A stretch of 64,000 bases of DNA, taken from assembly GCF_042219825.1 (NCBI RefSeq), contig NZ_JBHJHQ010000007.1:62001-126000 (forward strand). The letters are read 5' to 3'. The DNA comes from JBHJHP01 sp042219825. GTDB lineage: Bacteria > Bacteroidota > Bacteroidia > Bacteroidales > UBA5342. Under the pieces are notes generated by a model. The model did no database searches. It saw only the letters and a program-made list of their open reading frames with translations, and had not been told where the DNA came from. This document shows positions 18,029-26,926 of this stretch, in pieces. Both the position numbers and the translations under genes were made by a program. Within the stretch, counting starts at the first letter, position 1, and every line of letters begins with the position of its first letter.

Positions 18029-20380
18029 TTATTGCTTCACAAATTTTGACCGATAGACCTTATCACCCTGAACAACCTCAAGAATATATAATCCATTACC
18101 AAAGCCTGAAACATTAATGCTATTTTCAGTATCAGTTATCACTCCTTGCATAATCCTTTTGCCAGAGAGGTCATATACTTTAACAAAACCAACATCTTTA
18201 ACAAGATTCACCGCTAACTCATTCTTAACTGGATTAGGATAGATATTAATTTCATCAATATATTCTTCATTAATGCTTAATGCTGTACCACTTTGAGTAA
18301 CAAATACATATCGGACTGATAATTCATTGGTTGATATTAAAAGTGTATCAATCCTTGGTTCTAAAGCCGTATTTTCTTCTGCTGTAAGTGTTATGGTAGC
18401 ATTGCCATTTCCAGATGTTATATCAGCATTTAGCCATGAATTTAAACCTGATATTGACCAGACAAGGTTTGAGGCTATATCAAAGGTTGCAGTGATATTG
18501 GCTGGTGCTTCAAGGGTTAATGAATTATCAGAAATACGAAATTGAATGTATGATGTGCCTTTTTTGCAATAATACCATTCTGTTTTCTTTTCACCTCGCC
18601 AATTACCAATCCATCGATAATCTAATTGTAATATTTTATTATCGTATTCATCAAAACGATACTCCGTATTATGAATTCCATGCCATACGTTATTACTCCA
18701 ATAATACATGATTTCCGATATTATATTTCCTTTTTCATCATATTTATATTCATATTTATTTCTTTTGATTAATGCTTTTTCGGTTGAATTCCACAGATAG
18801 GTCTCTTTAAGTAATATATTTCCGTGGCTATCATTAACATATATTTCTTTTTCCTTTTCAACCCAAACATTATCAATTTCATGCCAATAAAAATACTTGT
18901 AGAGGATTACATTATTTTGGTCATCATATGCATATTCTGTTATATTAGTTTTTTTCCATATACTGTCTGAATCACTTCTATAATAGCTTTCAACAAATGT
19001 TAGTTTTCCATTTTCATTATATGTGTATTCTTTCATTCTATCTTTAAACCAAACACTGTCACTTCCTAAACAGAAATACGATTCATATAATTTTTTATTT
19101 TCATTATCATCATATGTATAAATATTTTTACGTTTAAAATCAATAATCCAATTTAGGGTAGTCATATCCCAATAAGAACGTTCAATTAATGTGCTAATTC
19201 CAGATTTATCAAATTCATAAACTCTCCTATTATCTAAACCTATCCATTGCCTTAAATTATTTTCCCATTCATAATTTTCGGATAATATTTGATTACCTTT
19301 TTCATCGTATGCCGAAACTTCTTTTATATTTTTCCCAATCCACTGATTTAATGCCTTGTCCCATATATAATTCTCAAGTAATATAGTATTCCCATACGTA
19401 TCATAATCACGAATTTCTTTTGATTCGTATACCCACTTATTAGTTAACTTATTCCATATATGTTTTATATGTAGGATAGTATTGTTCTGTTCATCATAAG
19501 CAACTTCATGTTTATTATACATTTCATTTCCTATCCATTTGTTAACAATAGCATCCCAATCGTATGTTTCACTTAATGTACGTTTATTTTGGTCATCATA
19601 TACATATACCTCCTTTCTGTATTCTACCCAGTTGCTATTATATTTATCCCATCCGTATTGAATAGTTAATATTTCATTTCCACGTTCATCATAACTATAT
19701 TCAGTAAAATAAGTACCGACCCATTCCTTTACCGTGTAATCCCAAGTATACTGTGTAAGGCTTTTATTATTTTGACCTTCATACTCATACACTGATTTTC
19801 GTTTACTAATCCATTCGTTAGATGGCTCATCTTTATATGAATAAATGTACAGTAATTGATTCCCATTTTCGTCAAAAACATATTGGTGTTTCCGCACTTT
19901 TATCCAATCATTTCTCGTATTACTCCATTCGTATTCTTCTTTTAAAATAATATTCCCTTGATCATCATAAACATATCTATAGCCTTCAGGTGCGTCCCCT
20001 TGCGGGTTGTAAAATTCCAAAATAACATCGCCATTGTTGTTATATCCATGCTCTACCCAACCAAGAATTACCCACTTATTAATTTCATCATTCCATTCAT
20101 AAGATGCCACATAAATTAGATTTCCGAATTCGTCATATTTATAATTCAGTTTAGGCTTATAACAATTTGATTCCATTAATGGACAATGATAGGATGGTAT
20201 CCATTCTTCCATAATGATATCCCATTTATATCTAATAATGCTGTCTAATTGAAACTCATCATTCATAACAAAATTCAAAACAGTATTATTTTTTTCTGGT
20301 ATTCTTATCTGTTCATCTTTTTGAGCATAAGTAAGTATTAATGCTATTGAAAGAGCAAGGGTGAGTAATAATCGTTTCAT
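18029..20380 (-). CDS. secreted YD-like repeat protein with BACON and type IX sorting domain
   Basis: The 783-residue protein begins with a signal peptide (MKRLLLTLALSIALILTYAQ). From about residue 50 to 640 it consists of about 17 repeats of 35-42 residues, each with a 'Y-x-Y-D-x-x-G-N' core followed by 'W-(x)n-W', similar to YD/RHS-type repeats. Next comes a BACON-like domain ('LVWSISGLNSWLNADITSGNG... RYVFVTQSG'), then a type IX secretion C-terminal domain ('IYPNPVKNEL' to 'SKFVKQ'). It should be exported to the periplasm by Sec and across the outer membrane by the T9SS, then anchored or released. BACON domains often bind carbohydrate or mucin. Repeat number may vary between strains. Confidence 0.9.
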   Translation of the reverse strand: MKRLLLTLALSIALILTYAQKDEQIRIPEKNNTVLNFVMNDEFQLDSIIRYKWDIIMEEWIPSYHCPLMESNCYKPKLNYKYDEFGNLIYVASYEWNDEINKWVILGWVEHGYNNNGDVILEFYNPQGDAPEGYRYVYDDQGNIILKEEYEWSNTRNDWIKVRKHQYVFDENGNQLLYIYSYKDEPSNEWISKRKSVYEYEGQNNKSLTQYTWDYTVKEWVGTYFTEYSYDERGNEILTIQYGWDKYNSNWVEYRKEVYVYDDQNKRTLSETYDWDAIVNKWIGNEMYNKHEVAYDEQNNTILHIKHIWNKLTNKWVYESKEIRDYDTYGNTILLENYIWDKALNQWIGKNIKEVSAYDEKGNQILSENYEWENNLRQWIGLDNRRVYEFDKSGISTLIERSYWDMTTLNWIIDFKRKNIYTYDDNENKKLYESYFCLGSDSVWFKDRMKEYTYNENGKLTFVESYYRSDSDSIWKKTNITEYAYDDQNNVILYKYFYWHEIDNVWVEKEKEIYVNDSHGNILLKETYLWNSTEKALIKRNKYEYKYDEKGNIISEIMYYWSNNVWHGIHNTEYRFDEYDNKILQLDYRWIGNWRGEKKTEWYYCKKGTSYIQFRISDNSLTLEAPANITATFDIASNLVWSISGLNSWLNADITSGNGNATITLTAEENTALEPRIDTLLISTNELSVRYVFVTQSGTALSINEEYIDEINIYPNPVKNELAVNLVKDVGFVKVYDLSGKRIMQGVITDTENSINVSGFGNGLYILEVVQGDKVYRSKFVKQ

Positions 20381-21236
20381 GGTAAGTTATGTTTGAAGAT
20401 TGTAATAGTCAAATTCTAAATACGTATCCAAGCAGATTTATTTCCTGCACCAAAAGACATAATGGGGCACAAATCAGTAATAAATTTAATGCGATTGTTA
20501 CTTAATGTCGAACGGTATCGTCTCAATCTTGAACGGTATCGTCTCAAAATTGATCTGCTGCTGTTTATTCCTTCACAAATTTTGACGGTAATTATTTGAA
20601 CCGTTCAATAGTTCTGGTACTTAGTTATTGGATATATTGGTTCGTTCGGACCAGGCAAATTGCGTTGATATTTTCAATTGAAAGTTTGTTGAAACCAAAT
20701 ATTGGGCTTTGAAAGGAATAATACTCCTTCGGCTTCATATCCCGATTGTTTTTATAGTGTGTTTTTAATATTAATATAAAGTTATTTGTAATTTCATTAA
20801 TTGTTTTTTAGTGTGTTAAGGAATTGAATATGAGCGGTATAAAATACGAATATGCATTATAATAATATAAATATAATAAGTTCGTTATTTGAATTTAGAT
20901 ACTATTGTTAGTGTAGATCCAGTCAATCGGTGGTTTTACCTGTTTTGTTTTATATAACAACCAATAAAAGAGTAATATATGTTTTGTATGTCCTGGCAGG
21001 ACCCTTTCTCAGCGACCTGTTGAGAATCTGCTTCTGTTGAATTAATTCAATGGGTTATTCCTGAAATATTAGGGTAATATTATCTATAAGTTAATAAATT
21101 AAAATAAATAATTATAATTACCACATTATCAGGAAATTAAAAAGCGAATAAAAACAATACAAAGAAAAAATAGTAAGCATTCGTATGAAAAGATTTAAAT
21201 CAGTAAAATTAACGGTATCAATATGGATTTAACAGA
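20381..21236. other. 856-bp AT-rich intergenic region
   Basis: No convincing gene was found in any frame. It contains the second pair of 21-bp motifs (20511-20552). Right after them, on the minus strand, is a short stretch (20565-20591) reading LPSKFVKE then stop, like the last residues of a type IX sorting domain, perhaps the end of a lost gene. The rest (20600-21236) is very AT-rich with a small hairpin (TCCTGGCAGGA near 20990). Confidence 0.55.
20511..20552 (+). repeat. two tandem copies of 21-bp motif (locus 2)
   Basis: Copies are 20511-20531 and 20532-20552, in the same orientation and with the same 21-bp period as at 12845-12886. Confidence 0.85.
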
Positions 21237-23663
21237 TCAATCTGATATACGGTTTAATTCCTTTTCCAGTGATGAATTGCTTTTCCTTGCTTTGAGGTTT
21301 TGGTTGCCAAACTTATAACTTATATTAAATGATATTCTGCGTCCATCGAAAAATGCATATCCATCAATATCCATTCCTCCGTAATCACTGGTGTAATGAT
21401 AGTTACTTCCTGTATCGAAAAGGTCTCTGGCGGAAATCTGGAGCAATAATTTGTTTTTCCAAACACTTTTCTTTATGCCAAGATTTATCCGGTTATATTT
21501 TTCAATTCTGATGCTTCCCCTCCATATATTAGAACTGGATGCAAATCCGGTTAATTCCATTTGAATGCCCTTTGGAAGTTTAAAATTATTTTGCATCCTG
21601 AAGTTTAAGATATGAGCATCCAGATCGATCAGGGTTCCTACAATATCGCCACTGTAGGCTTCATAATTATAGATAAAGAAGGTTGAGAATTCCCACCATT
21701 TTGTAACCTTTAGTGGATAACTCACTGAAAGTCCGTTTACAATTGCTTTATCCATATTCTGTGGTGTGAGTATACTGCTCTGCTCACCGGTAGTCTGAAA
21801 GATATAGGCAAAGAAGTTCTTTGTAATACTGTACGTATTGGAAATAACCAGTTTTCTTTTAAACGCATAGCTGACCTGGTAATTACTGATATAATTGGGT
21901 TTGAGGAAAGGATTTCCTTTCCATGCTGAAATTTCACTCGATCTGGATTCAAAAGGATTTAAATCGTGGTAATTTGGCCTGGTGATACGACGTCCGTAAC
22001 TCAGGCTGATGGCATGGTTCTTCTTGTCATCATAAGATAGGCTGATATTTGGGAAAAGACTGGTATAATTCCTGGGTACCACGTCATCAGGTCCTGGATT
22101 GGCACTGATAAGCTGCCCAAGTGAGGAGGTGTTCTCCACCCTGACACCGGCATTTGCTGCAATTTTATCCGTCGGTTTTATATTCAGTATGGCATAGGCG
22201 GCAGCAATCTTTTCCAGATAGGTAAAATCGTTGCTCCTGTCGGTGTTGGGTACAGGCAGGCTGTTTTCTATATCAAAATATTCAAGGGTATTATTGGTGC
22301 TGATATAGGAATATTTTACACCTGTTGAAAGTGTGGTCTTTCCCAGTGAAGTATGATAATCCATCTGCGATGAAAAGAGGTCAATGCCGGTATAAGTGTT
22401 ATACTGACTCTCCGAATTACGCAAAAGGTTATGGGTCATATCGTAGTACCAGTTCGGCTGATCTGTGGCCTGGTTTGCAGAGTATATCCCATAGCTGACA
22501 TCAGCTGTGAATTCAGAGGATTTGTTCGGGACAAAACTGTAGTGCAGGTTAGCGTTAATATTATTGGTAGTTCCATCTGTGTTCGTTTCAGCCTGCAGTG
22601 TTTCAGCTGCCTCCATCCCACTGAGATTTTTAATAAGTGTATTGCTTGTTGTCGCAATGCTCCGGTCGTTAATCATTACCCTTGTGTCAAGGCTCAGGGT
22701 GTGTTCCTTATTGATTTTATAATCCATTCCGCCATTGAAGCTTATACCTTTTCTGTGTGTGGGTTCAAAGGATTGCATATCAAATGAATAATCATTCTGA
22801 AACCTTACTTCGTCCAGGTTGAACGTATAATTGTTATCTGAAAAATTTATATTCGAAAAGATATTCAGTTTCTTCCCGTTGGAATTAATACTGGTTCCCA
22901 AATTTGACCTGGGTTTTACACCACGGGAATGGCTTCCGTATAGTGTTCCGTTAAAGCCGTTGGAGAGGTCTTTTTTCATAACTATATTGATGATACCACC
23001 TGTGCCCTCGGCTTCATATTTCGCCGATGGATTGGTAATAATTTCAATGGACTCAATATTGTCCGATTGCATTCCTTCAAGCATGTTGCTCAGATCACTT
23101 CCCGAAATTCTGGAAGGACGTCCATTAATGTAAACTTTCACTCCGGATTTACCCTGAAGGATGATATTATTGTCCAGATCTATTCTGACTCCGGGCGATT
23201 TTGCAAGCAGTTCAAGTGCGTTGTTTCCGGTTGAGTTTACGCTGGCTGATACGTTATATACCATTTTATCCGGATGTATCTCTACCATTGCCTTTTCTCC
23301 CTTGATAACAACTTCGTTCAGGTCATTTGTTTTTGCACTAAGCCTGATACTGTCCAAGTCCATAGTTTCATTTCCTTTGATGGTTAGCAGGTCTGAAACA
23401 TAAGTATTAAATTCCACGCTTCGTACCATGATATAATAGTCACCTTTTTCGAGCGTATCAAAACTGAAGGTACCATCCTCAGAGATAAGCGCGCCATTCA
23501 TGAATACCGAATCCCTGTTCATCAATACTGCAGTGGAGTATGCTGCTGGTTCATTATCCGGGTTTTCCACATATCCTTTTATGGTCCCATTGCCGGATTC
23601 CGCATGGGTGTTCTGAAAAAACAGAATAAGGAAAACTATGAAGGGAACTATATAATATTTCAT
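21237..23663 (-). CDS. outer-membrane beta-barrel receptor (TonB-dependent-like)
   Basis: The 808-residue protein has a signal peptide (to about residue 21, THAES), then a carboxypeptidase-regulatory-like beta-sandwich (about 26-105, 'GTIKGYVENPDNEPAAYSTAVL'). A plug-like domain follows (about 125-230, 'LLAKSPGVRIDLDNNIILQGKSGVKVYINGRP...IESIEIITNPSAKYEAEGTGGIINIVMKK'), then a long barrel of the OMP_b-brl_3 type. It belongs to the SusC-neighbouring group of receptors without a SusD partner. The substrate is unknown. It precedes no transporter gene; the exported peroxiredoxin lies 44 bp upstream in the same direction, so both may be co-transcribed. Confidence 0.9.
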   Translation of the reverse strand: MKYYIVPFIVFLILFFQNTHAESGNGTIKGYVENPDNEPAAYSTAVLMNRDSVFMNGALISEDGTFSFDTLEKGDYYIMVRSVEFNTYVSDLLTIKGNETMDLDSIRLSAKTNDLNEVVIKGEKAMVEIHPDKMVYNVSASVNSTGNNALELLAKSPGVRIDLDNNIILQGKSGVKVYINGRPSRISGSDLSNMLEGMQSDNIESIEIITNPSAKYEAEGTGGIINIVMKKDLSNGFNGTLYGSHSRGVKPRSNLGTSINSNGKKLNIFSNINFSDNNYTFNLDEVRFQNDYSFDMQSFEPTHRKGISFNGGMDYKINKEHTLSLDTRVMINDRSIATTSNTLIKNLSGMEAAETLQAETNTDGTTNNINANLHYSFVPNKSSEFTADVSYGIYSANQATDQPNWYYDMTHNLLRNSESQYNTYTGIDLFSSQMDYHTSLGKTTLSTGVKYSYISTNNTLEYFDIENSLPVPNTDRSNDFTYLEKIAAAYAILNIKPTDKIAANAGVRVENTSSLGQLISANPGPDDVVPRNYTSLFPNISLSYDDKKNHAISLSYGRRITRPNYHDLNPFESRSSEISAWKGNPFLKPNYISNYQVSYAFKRKLVISNTYSITKNFFAYIFQTTGEQSSILTPQNMDKAIVNGLSVSYPLKVTKWWEFSTFFIYNYEAYSGDIVGTLIDLDAHILNFRMQNNFKLPKGIQMELTGFASSSNIWRGSIRIEKYNRINLGIKKSVWKNKLLLQISARDLFDTGSNYHYTSDYGGMDIDGYAFFDGRRISFNISYKFGNQNLKARKSNSSLEKELNRISD

Positions 23664-23707
23664 GAATTATGCGATTAAGCTTAATATTAGAGGTTATGCG
23701 CAGTACG

Positions 23708-24436
23708 TCATTCTGATTTTTTGTAGATCATGTACCAGTTGATATAATAAATCTCCGGATCATGTTCTTTTAATTTTTCTTTGTCATCAGGGGAAAGAGA
23801 GGGCAGCATAACATCATCCCCGGGTTGCCAGTTAGCAGGAATAACAACATTTTTGTTACTGTCATGTGCCTGCAGGGCTTTCAATGTTCGAAGGATTTCA
23901 TCTGTATTCCTCCCAACTTCATTGGGATAGAACTGAAACGCTCTGATCTTGTTCTGTGGATCAATAAAAAATATACCTCTGACGCTCTGATCTGAACTTG
24001 CCATTATATCTAACATTCCGTATTTGTAGGCTATGTTGTAGCTGCTGTCTACGATAAGAGGGAAGTTGATCTTTACCTTGCCTCTTCCTTTATAATCTAT
24101 TTGCTCCAGATCTTTTTTCCAGCTTCTATGTGACACCATACGGTCTACGGAAAGGACTACGATCTGAGTATTCAATGTCTTGAATTCTTTCTGCCTGTAA
24201 GCGAGATCAAGTATCTCCGAAGAACATACCGGGGTAAAATCACGCGGGTGGGCAAAGAGTATCTTCCACTGGCCTTTAAAATCTCCCGGAAATGAAATGG
24301 GACCGTTCGTACTTGGTGCCCTGAAATCAGGGGCTTCTGTCCCGATCATTGGTATTCTCTGACTGCTGTTCTCCTGGGCAACTAGTTGAGACAGGAATAT
24401 AAAAATCATGTTGAATAGAAAGAACTGACGTATCAT
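23708..24436 (-). CDS. exported one-Cys peroxiredoxin (AhpC/TSA, Prx6-like)
   Basis: The 242-residue protein carries a signal peptide (MIRQFFLFNMIFIFLSQLVAQ) before a peroxiredoxin fold. The active-site segment 'AHPRDFTPVCSSE' contains the only cysteine of the protein (C71), so no resolving cysteine exists in the chain. The C-terminal 'VIPANWQPGDDVMLPS' is typical of the Prx6 group. It should reduce peroxides in the periplasm using an external thiol reductant. Most Prx6-type enzymes are cytoplasmic, so export is notable. It is followed by the outer-membrane receptor gene on the same strand. Confidence 0.9.
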   Translation of the reverse strand: MIRQFFLFNMIFIFLSQLVAQENSSQRIPMIGTEAPDFRAPSTNGPISFPGDFKGQWKILFAHPRDFTPVCSSEILDLAYRQKEFKTLNTQIVVLSVDRMVSHRSWKKDLEQIDYKGRGKVKINFPLIVDSSYNIAYKYGMLDIMASSDQSVRGIFFIDPQNKIRAFQFYPNEVGRNTDEILRTLKALQAHDSNKNVVIPANWQPGDDVMLPSLSPDDKEKLKEHDPEIYYINWYMIYKKSE

Positions 24437-24924
24437 GGCTAATTAGATTGTTGTTTGCTATTGGGAGAGATTACAACTAAAACAGCTTGTTTTACAATTT
24501 GTTCGCAAAGGAGGACAGCTTGCTTGTCTGTCACAATGTCCCTCTTTATCAAAAGAGGGTATCAGTCTACTTTTCTCTGCATGCTGTCGCTGAAGCTTTT
24601 GCATAAGCGTCTGAAGCTATGGTGACGTATGGGTATTTTGTAATCCAAACAATAAACGTCACAAAACCAGTCTTATATTTTGGCTCTTATGTCTAGCGCT
24701 ATTGCTTTATTACCCTCAATTCCATATCTTTAGGATGCCATCTATAATACACCAAAATTGAAGTTAATCTGTTCCTAAAGGAACCGTCTACGGTAAACAT
24801 TGCTTGAAGAATGATCTTATATTACAATTGGAGTTTATACATTAATCTTCAATTGTAATGAGTTAAGAATTCAATCCATTTTGGTAGTATTGTGCATGTC
24901 TGGAATCTGAATAAATATGAATTT
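24437..24924. other. 488-bp intergenic region with inverted repeat
   Basis: This lies between the divergent peroxiredoxin and ABC transporter genes. No gene is visible. It contains a perfect 10-bp inverted repeat (24821-24830 and 24850-24859, ATTACAATTG / CAATTGTAAT) about 65 bp before the ABC ATPase start, a candidate operator. A small CCCTC(TTTATCAAAA)GAGGG hairpin lies near 24541-24560. Confidence 0.55.
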
Positions 24925-25854
24925 ATGGAAAGTGACAAAATAGCGATATGGACCGAAAATCTGATGAAGAAATTCGGAGAAAGGATTGCTGTAAACAGCA
25001 TAAATATCGAAATCAAACAAGGTGAGATCTTTTCTTTACTTGGAGAGAACGGGGCCGGAAAGACTACGACAATTAAGATGCTGTGTTGTCTGTCTCGGCC
25101 TACGTCTGGTAAGGCTTCAGTTATGAATTTCAGTATTACGGAAAATCCGTTAAAAATAAAACATATAATTGGCGTTTCTCCTCAGGAAAATGCAATAGCT
25201 GGTCATTTGACCACAAAGGAAAATCTCCTGTTGATGGGTGGGGTTTTCGGACTTAAAAATGACGAATCGAAAAGGAGAGCCCGGGACTTAATGCAATTAC
25301 TGGAACTGGAAGACAGGAAGGACCAGGCCCGGAAATTATCAGGAGGATTGCAGCGTAGATTAAGCATTGCCATGGCGTTAGTTTCAGATCCCCAAATACT
25401 GTTTCTTGATGAACCTACTTTGGGGCTTGATCCTCACGCCAGAAAATCAGTCTGGAATTATATCGAAAAACTGAAGAATGAAAAAACCATTTTATTAACA
25501 ACACACTATCTGGAAGAGGCAGATGCATTGGCTGATCATATAGCCATAATGAATAAAGGGAATATTATTGCCAAAGGAACGTCGCATGAATTAAAACAGA
25601 AATATGTTAAGAACAACGCAATAAAAATTTCCGGCAAAAACATAAATGATGAAACGATAAATGCCCTAAAAAATAAAGGAATGGATGTGAATTTAATATC
25701 ATCGGGAATAGAGATAGAATCAAAAGAACCGGATATTTATGCTATAGTAGATCTTTTAAGACAAAATAAAGTAATAATTACAGGGATACAAATGATGGAG
25801 CCAACGTTGGAAGATGTATTCCTTCATCTGACGGGAGAGGAGGTAAACGTATGA
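24925..25854 (+). CDS. ABC transporter ATP-binding protein (DrrA/CcmA type)
   Basis: The 309-residue ATPase shows Walker A 'GENGAGKTT', Q-loop 'SPQEN', signature 'LSGGLQRRLSIAMAL', Walker B 'ILFLDEPTLGLD' and H-loop 'TTHYLEEAD', followed by a ~90-residue C-terminal domain typical of drug or polysaccharide exporters. I chose the ATG at 24925 (MESDKIAIWTENLMKKFGE) because the domain starts there; an upstream in-frame ATG at 24892 would add 11 atypical residues. It overlaps the permease gene by 4 bp. Together they probably form a homodimeric ABC-2 exporter at the inner membrane; the substrate is unknown. Confidence 0.92.
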   Translation: MESDKIAIWTENLMKKFGERIAVNSINIEIKQGEIFSLLGENGAGKTTTIKMLCCLSRPTSGKASVMNFSITENPLKIKHIIGVSPQENAIAGHLTTKENLLLMGGVFGLKNDESKRRARDLMQLLELEDRKDQARKLSGGLQRRLSIAMALVSDPQILFLDEPTLGLDPHARKSVWNYIEKLKNEKTILLTTHYLEEADALADHIAIMNKGNIIAKGTSHELKQKYVKNNAIKISGKNINDETINALKNKGMDVNLISSGIEIESKEPDIYAIVDLLRQNKVIITGIQMMEPTLEDVFLHLTGEEVNV

Positions 25855-26579
25855 AATTCTATAGTCTCGCAAGGAGAAATATAAAAGAGATATACCGTGA
25901 TCCGGTATCCATGTTACTTGGCATTGTAATGCCGGTTGCACTGCTGATTCTTTTCTCTTCCATTTATAAGAGTACACAGGCAGAGATGTTTGCTCCTCAA
26001 AGATTAACGCCAGGAATTACGATTTTTAGTTTTGCTTTTTTAATCATGTTCTCAGCTATATTGCTTGCAAAGGACAGGCAGAGCGCCTTTCTGATGAGGC
26101 TTTACGCCGCACCTTTAAAACCGTCTGATTTTATTATGTCGTACATGTTACCGTTTGTACCACTGGCAATTTTGCAAATCATTGTATGTTTTATTGTTGG
26201 AGTATTTCTTGGTGCTACCTTCAGCAATATTTTTGTATCCTTTCTGGTGATCCTGTTAATCGCATCTATATGCATCAGCCTTGGGATCATATCAGGTGCA
26301 TTGTTCACCGTCAATCAGGTATCAGGTGTTGGTGCGTTGCTCATTACAGCCATCAGTCTGTTTTCCGGAGCATGGACGCCACTGAAACAAATTGGGGGCG
26401 TTTTTGAAGGTATCGGTTATTTACTCCCATTTGCCCACGGCGTTGATGCATCGATAGCATTACTGAAAGGGTCTGATTTTGCAGAAATAGCACATAATTT
26501 TTATATTGTTTTAATATATGCTATTTCAACTTTCGTACTGGCCATTTTGTCCTTCACATGGAAGATGAAAAGAGCTTAA
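25851..26579 (+). CDS. ABC-2 type transporter permease
   Basis: The 242-residue membrane protein has six hydrophobic segments and the ABC-2 elements 'KEIYRDPVSMLLGIVMPVALLI' near the N-terminus, 'LAKDRQSAFLMRLYAAPLKPSDF' (coupling region) and 'ISLFSGAWTPLKQIGGVFEGIGYLLPFAHGVDA' (re-entrant C-terminal signature). It is coupled by an ATGA overlap to the ATPase upstream. Expected role: export of a hydrophobic compound, drug or glycan. A broken gene remnant and then a terminator follow, so the two genes form the whole transcript. Confidence 0.92.
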   Translation: MKFYSLARRNIKEIYRDPVSMLLGIVMPVALLILFSSIYKSTQAEMFAPQRLTPGITIFSFAFLIMFSAILLAKDRQSAFLMRLYAAPLKPSDFIMSYMLPFVPLAILQIIVCFIVGVFLGATFSNIFVSFLVILLIASICISLGIISGALFTVNQVSGVGALLITAISLFSGAWTPLKQIGGVFEGIGYLLPFAHGVDASIALLKGSDFAEIAHNFYIVLIYAISTFVLAILSFTWKMKRA

Positions 26580-26620
26580 TACCTCAAGGAACCATATATT
26601 ATGAGGATAGTATAAACTAA

Positions 26621-26817
26621 GTGGTCAACAGCAAAGCCGGTGAAGTTGATGGTGTGGAAGAAACAGATGGCATTGATATTAGTGCTGTTCAATGGGAACG
26701 AAATATCCAAAAGGCATACTGGTGGTTCAGGACGGATACAATTATGACGGGCGAAAAAAAGTGAGCCAGAATTATAAATACATTTCAATGGATAGTGTAC
26801 TGAACCTTTTTAACTAA
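26621..26817 (+). pseudogene. 3' remnant of a 3-phytase (beta-propeller phytase) gene
   Basis: Two frames side by side encode the C-terminal signature of Bacteroidota/Bacillus-type 3-phytases. The frame at 26624 gives 'AGEVDGVEETDGIDISAVQ'. The frame from 26692 gives 'MGTKYPKGILVVQDGYNYDG...SQNYKYISMDSVLNLFN' ending in TAA at 26815. A one-base loss at about 26690 (CAAATGGGA becoming CAATGGGA) joins them. A stop lies just before 26621 and no further homology is seen upstream, so only about 65 codons of an enzyme that is usually 350-400 residues remain. The gene is dead. Confidence 0.7.
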
Positions 26818-26844
26818 CACCATAATCTTGATTTTAGGTACTTG

Positions 26845-26870
26845 GGGGACCCATTGTGCGTCCCCTTTTT
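26845..26870 (+). terminator. intrinsic terminator after ABC genes / phytase remnant
   Basis: The stem is GGGGAC (26845-26850) and GTCCCC (26860-26865), followed by T5. Confidence 0.7.
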
Positions 26871-26926
26871 ATTGCGTCAATGTTATATTGAACTAATAAC
26901 ATTCAGTTGGTCTGATACCGGAAAAC

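Noticed and set aside
18029..20380. RHS/polymorphic toxin
   Set aside because: YD-like repeats are present, but there is no toxin-type C-terminus, no immunity gene, and the end is a sorting domain.
24892..24924. Upstream ATG for the ABC ATPase
   Set aside because: It adds 11 residues outside the conserved domain; ATG 24925 fits better.
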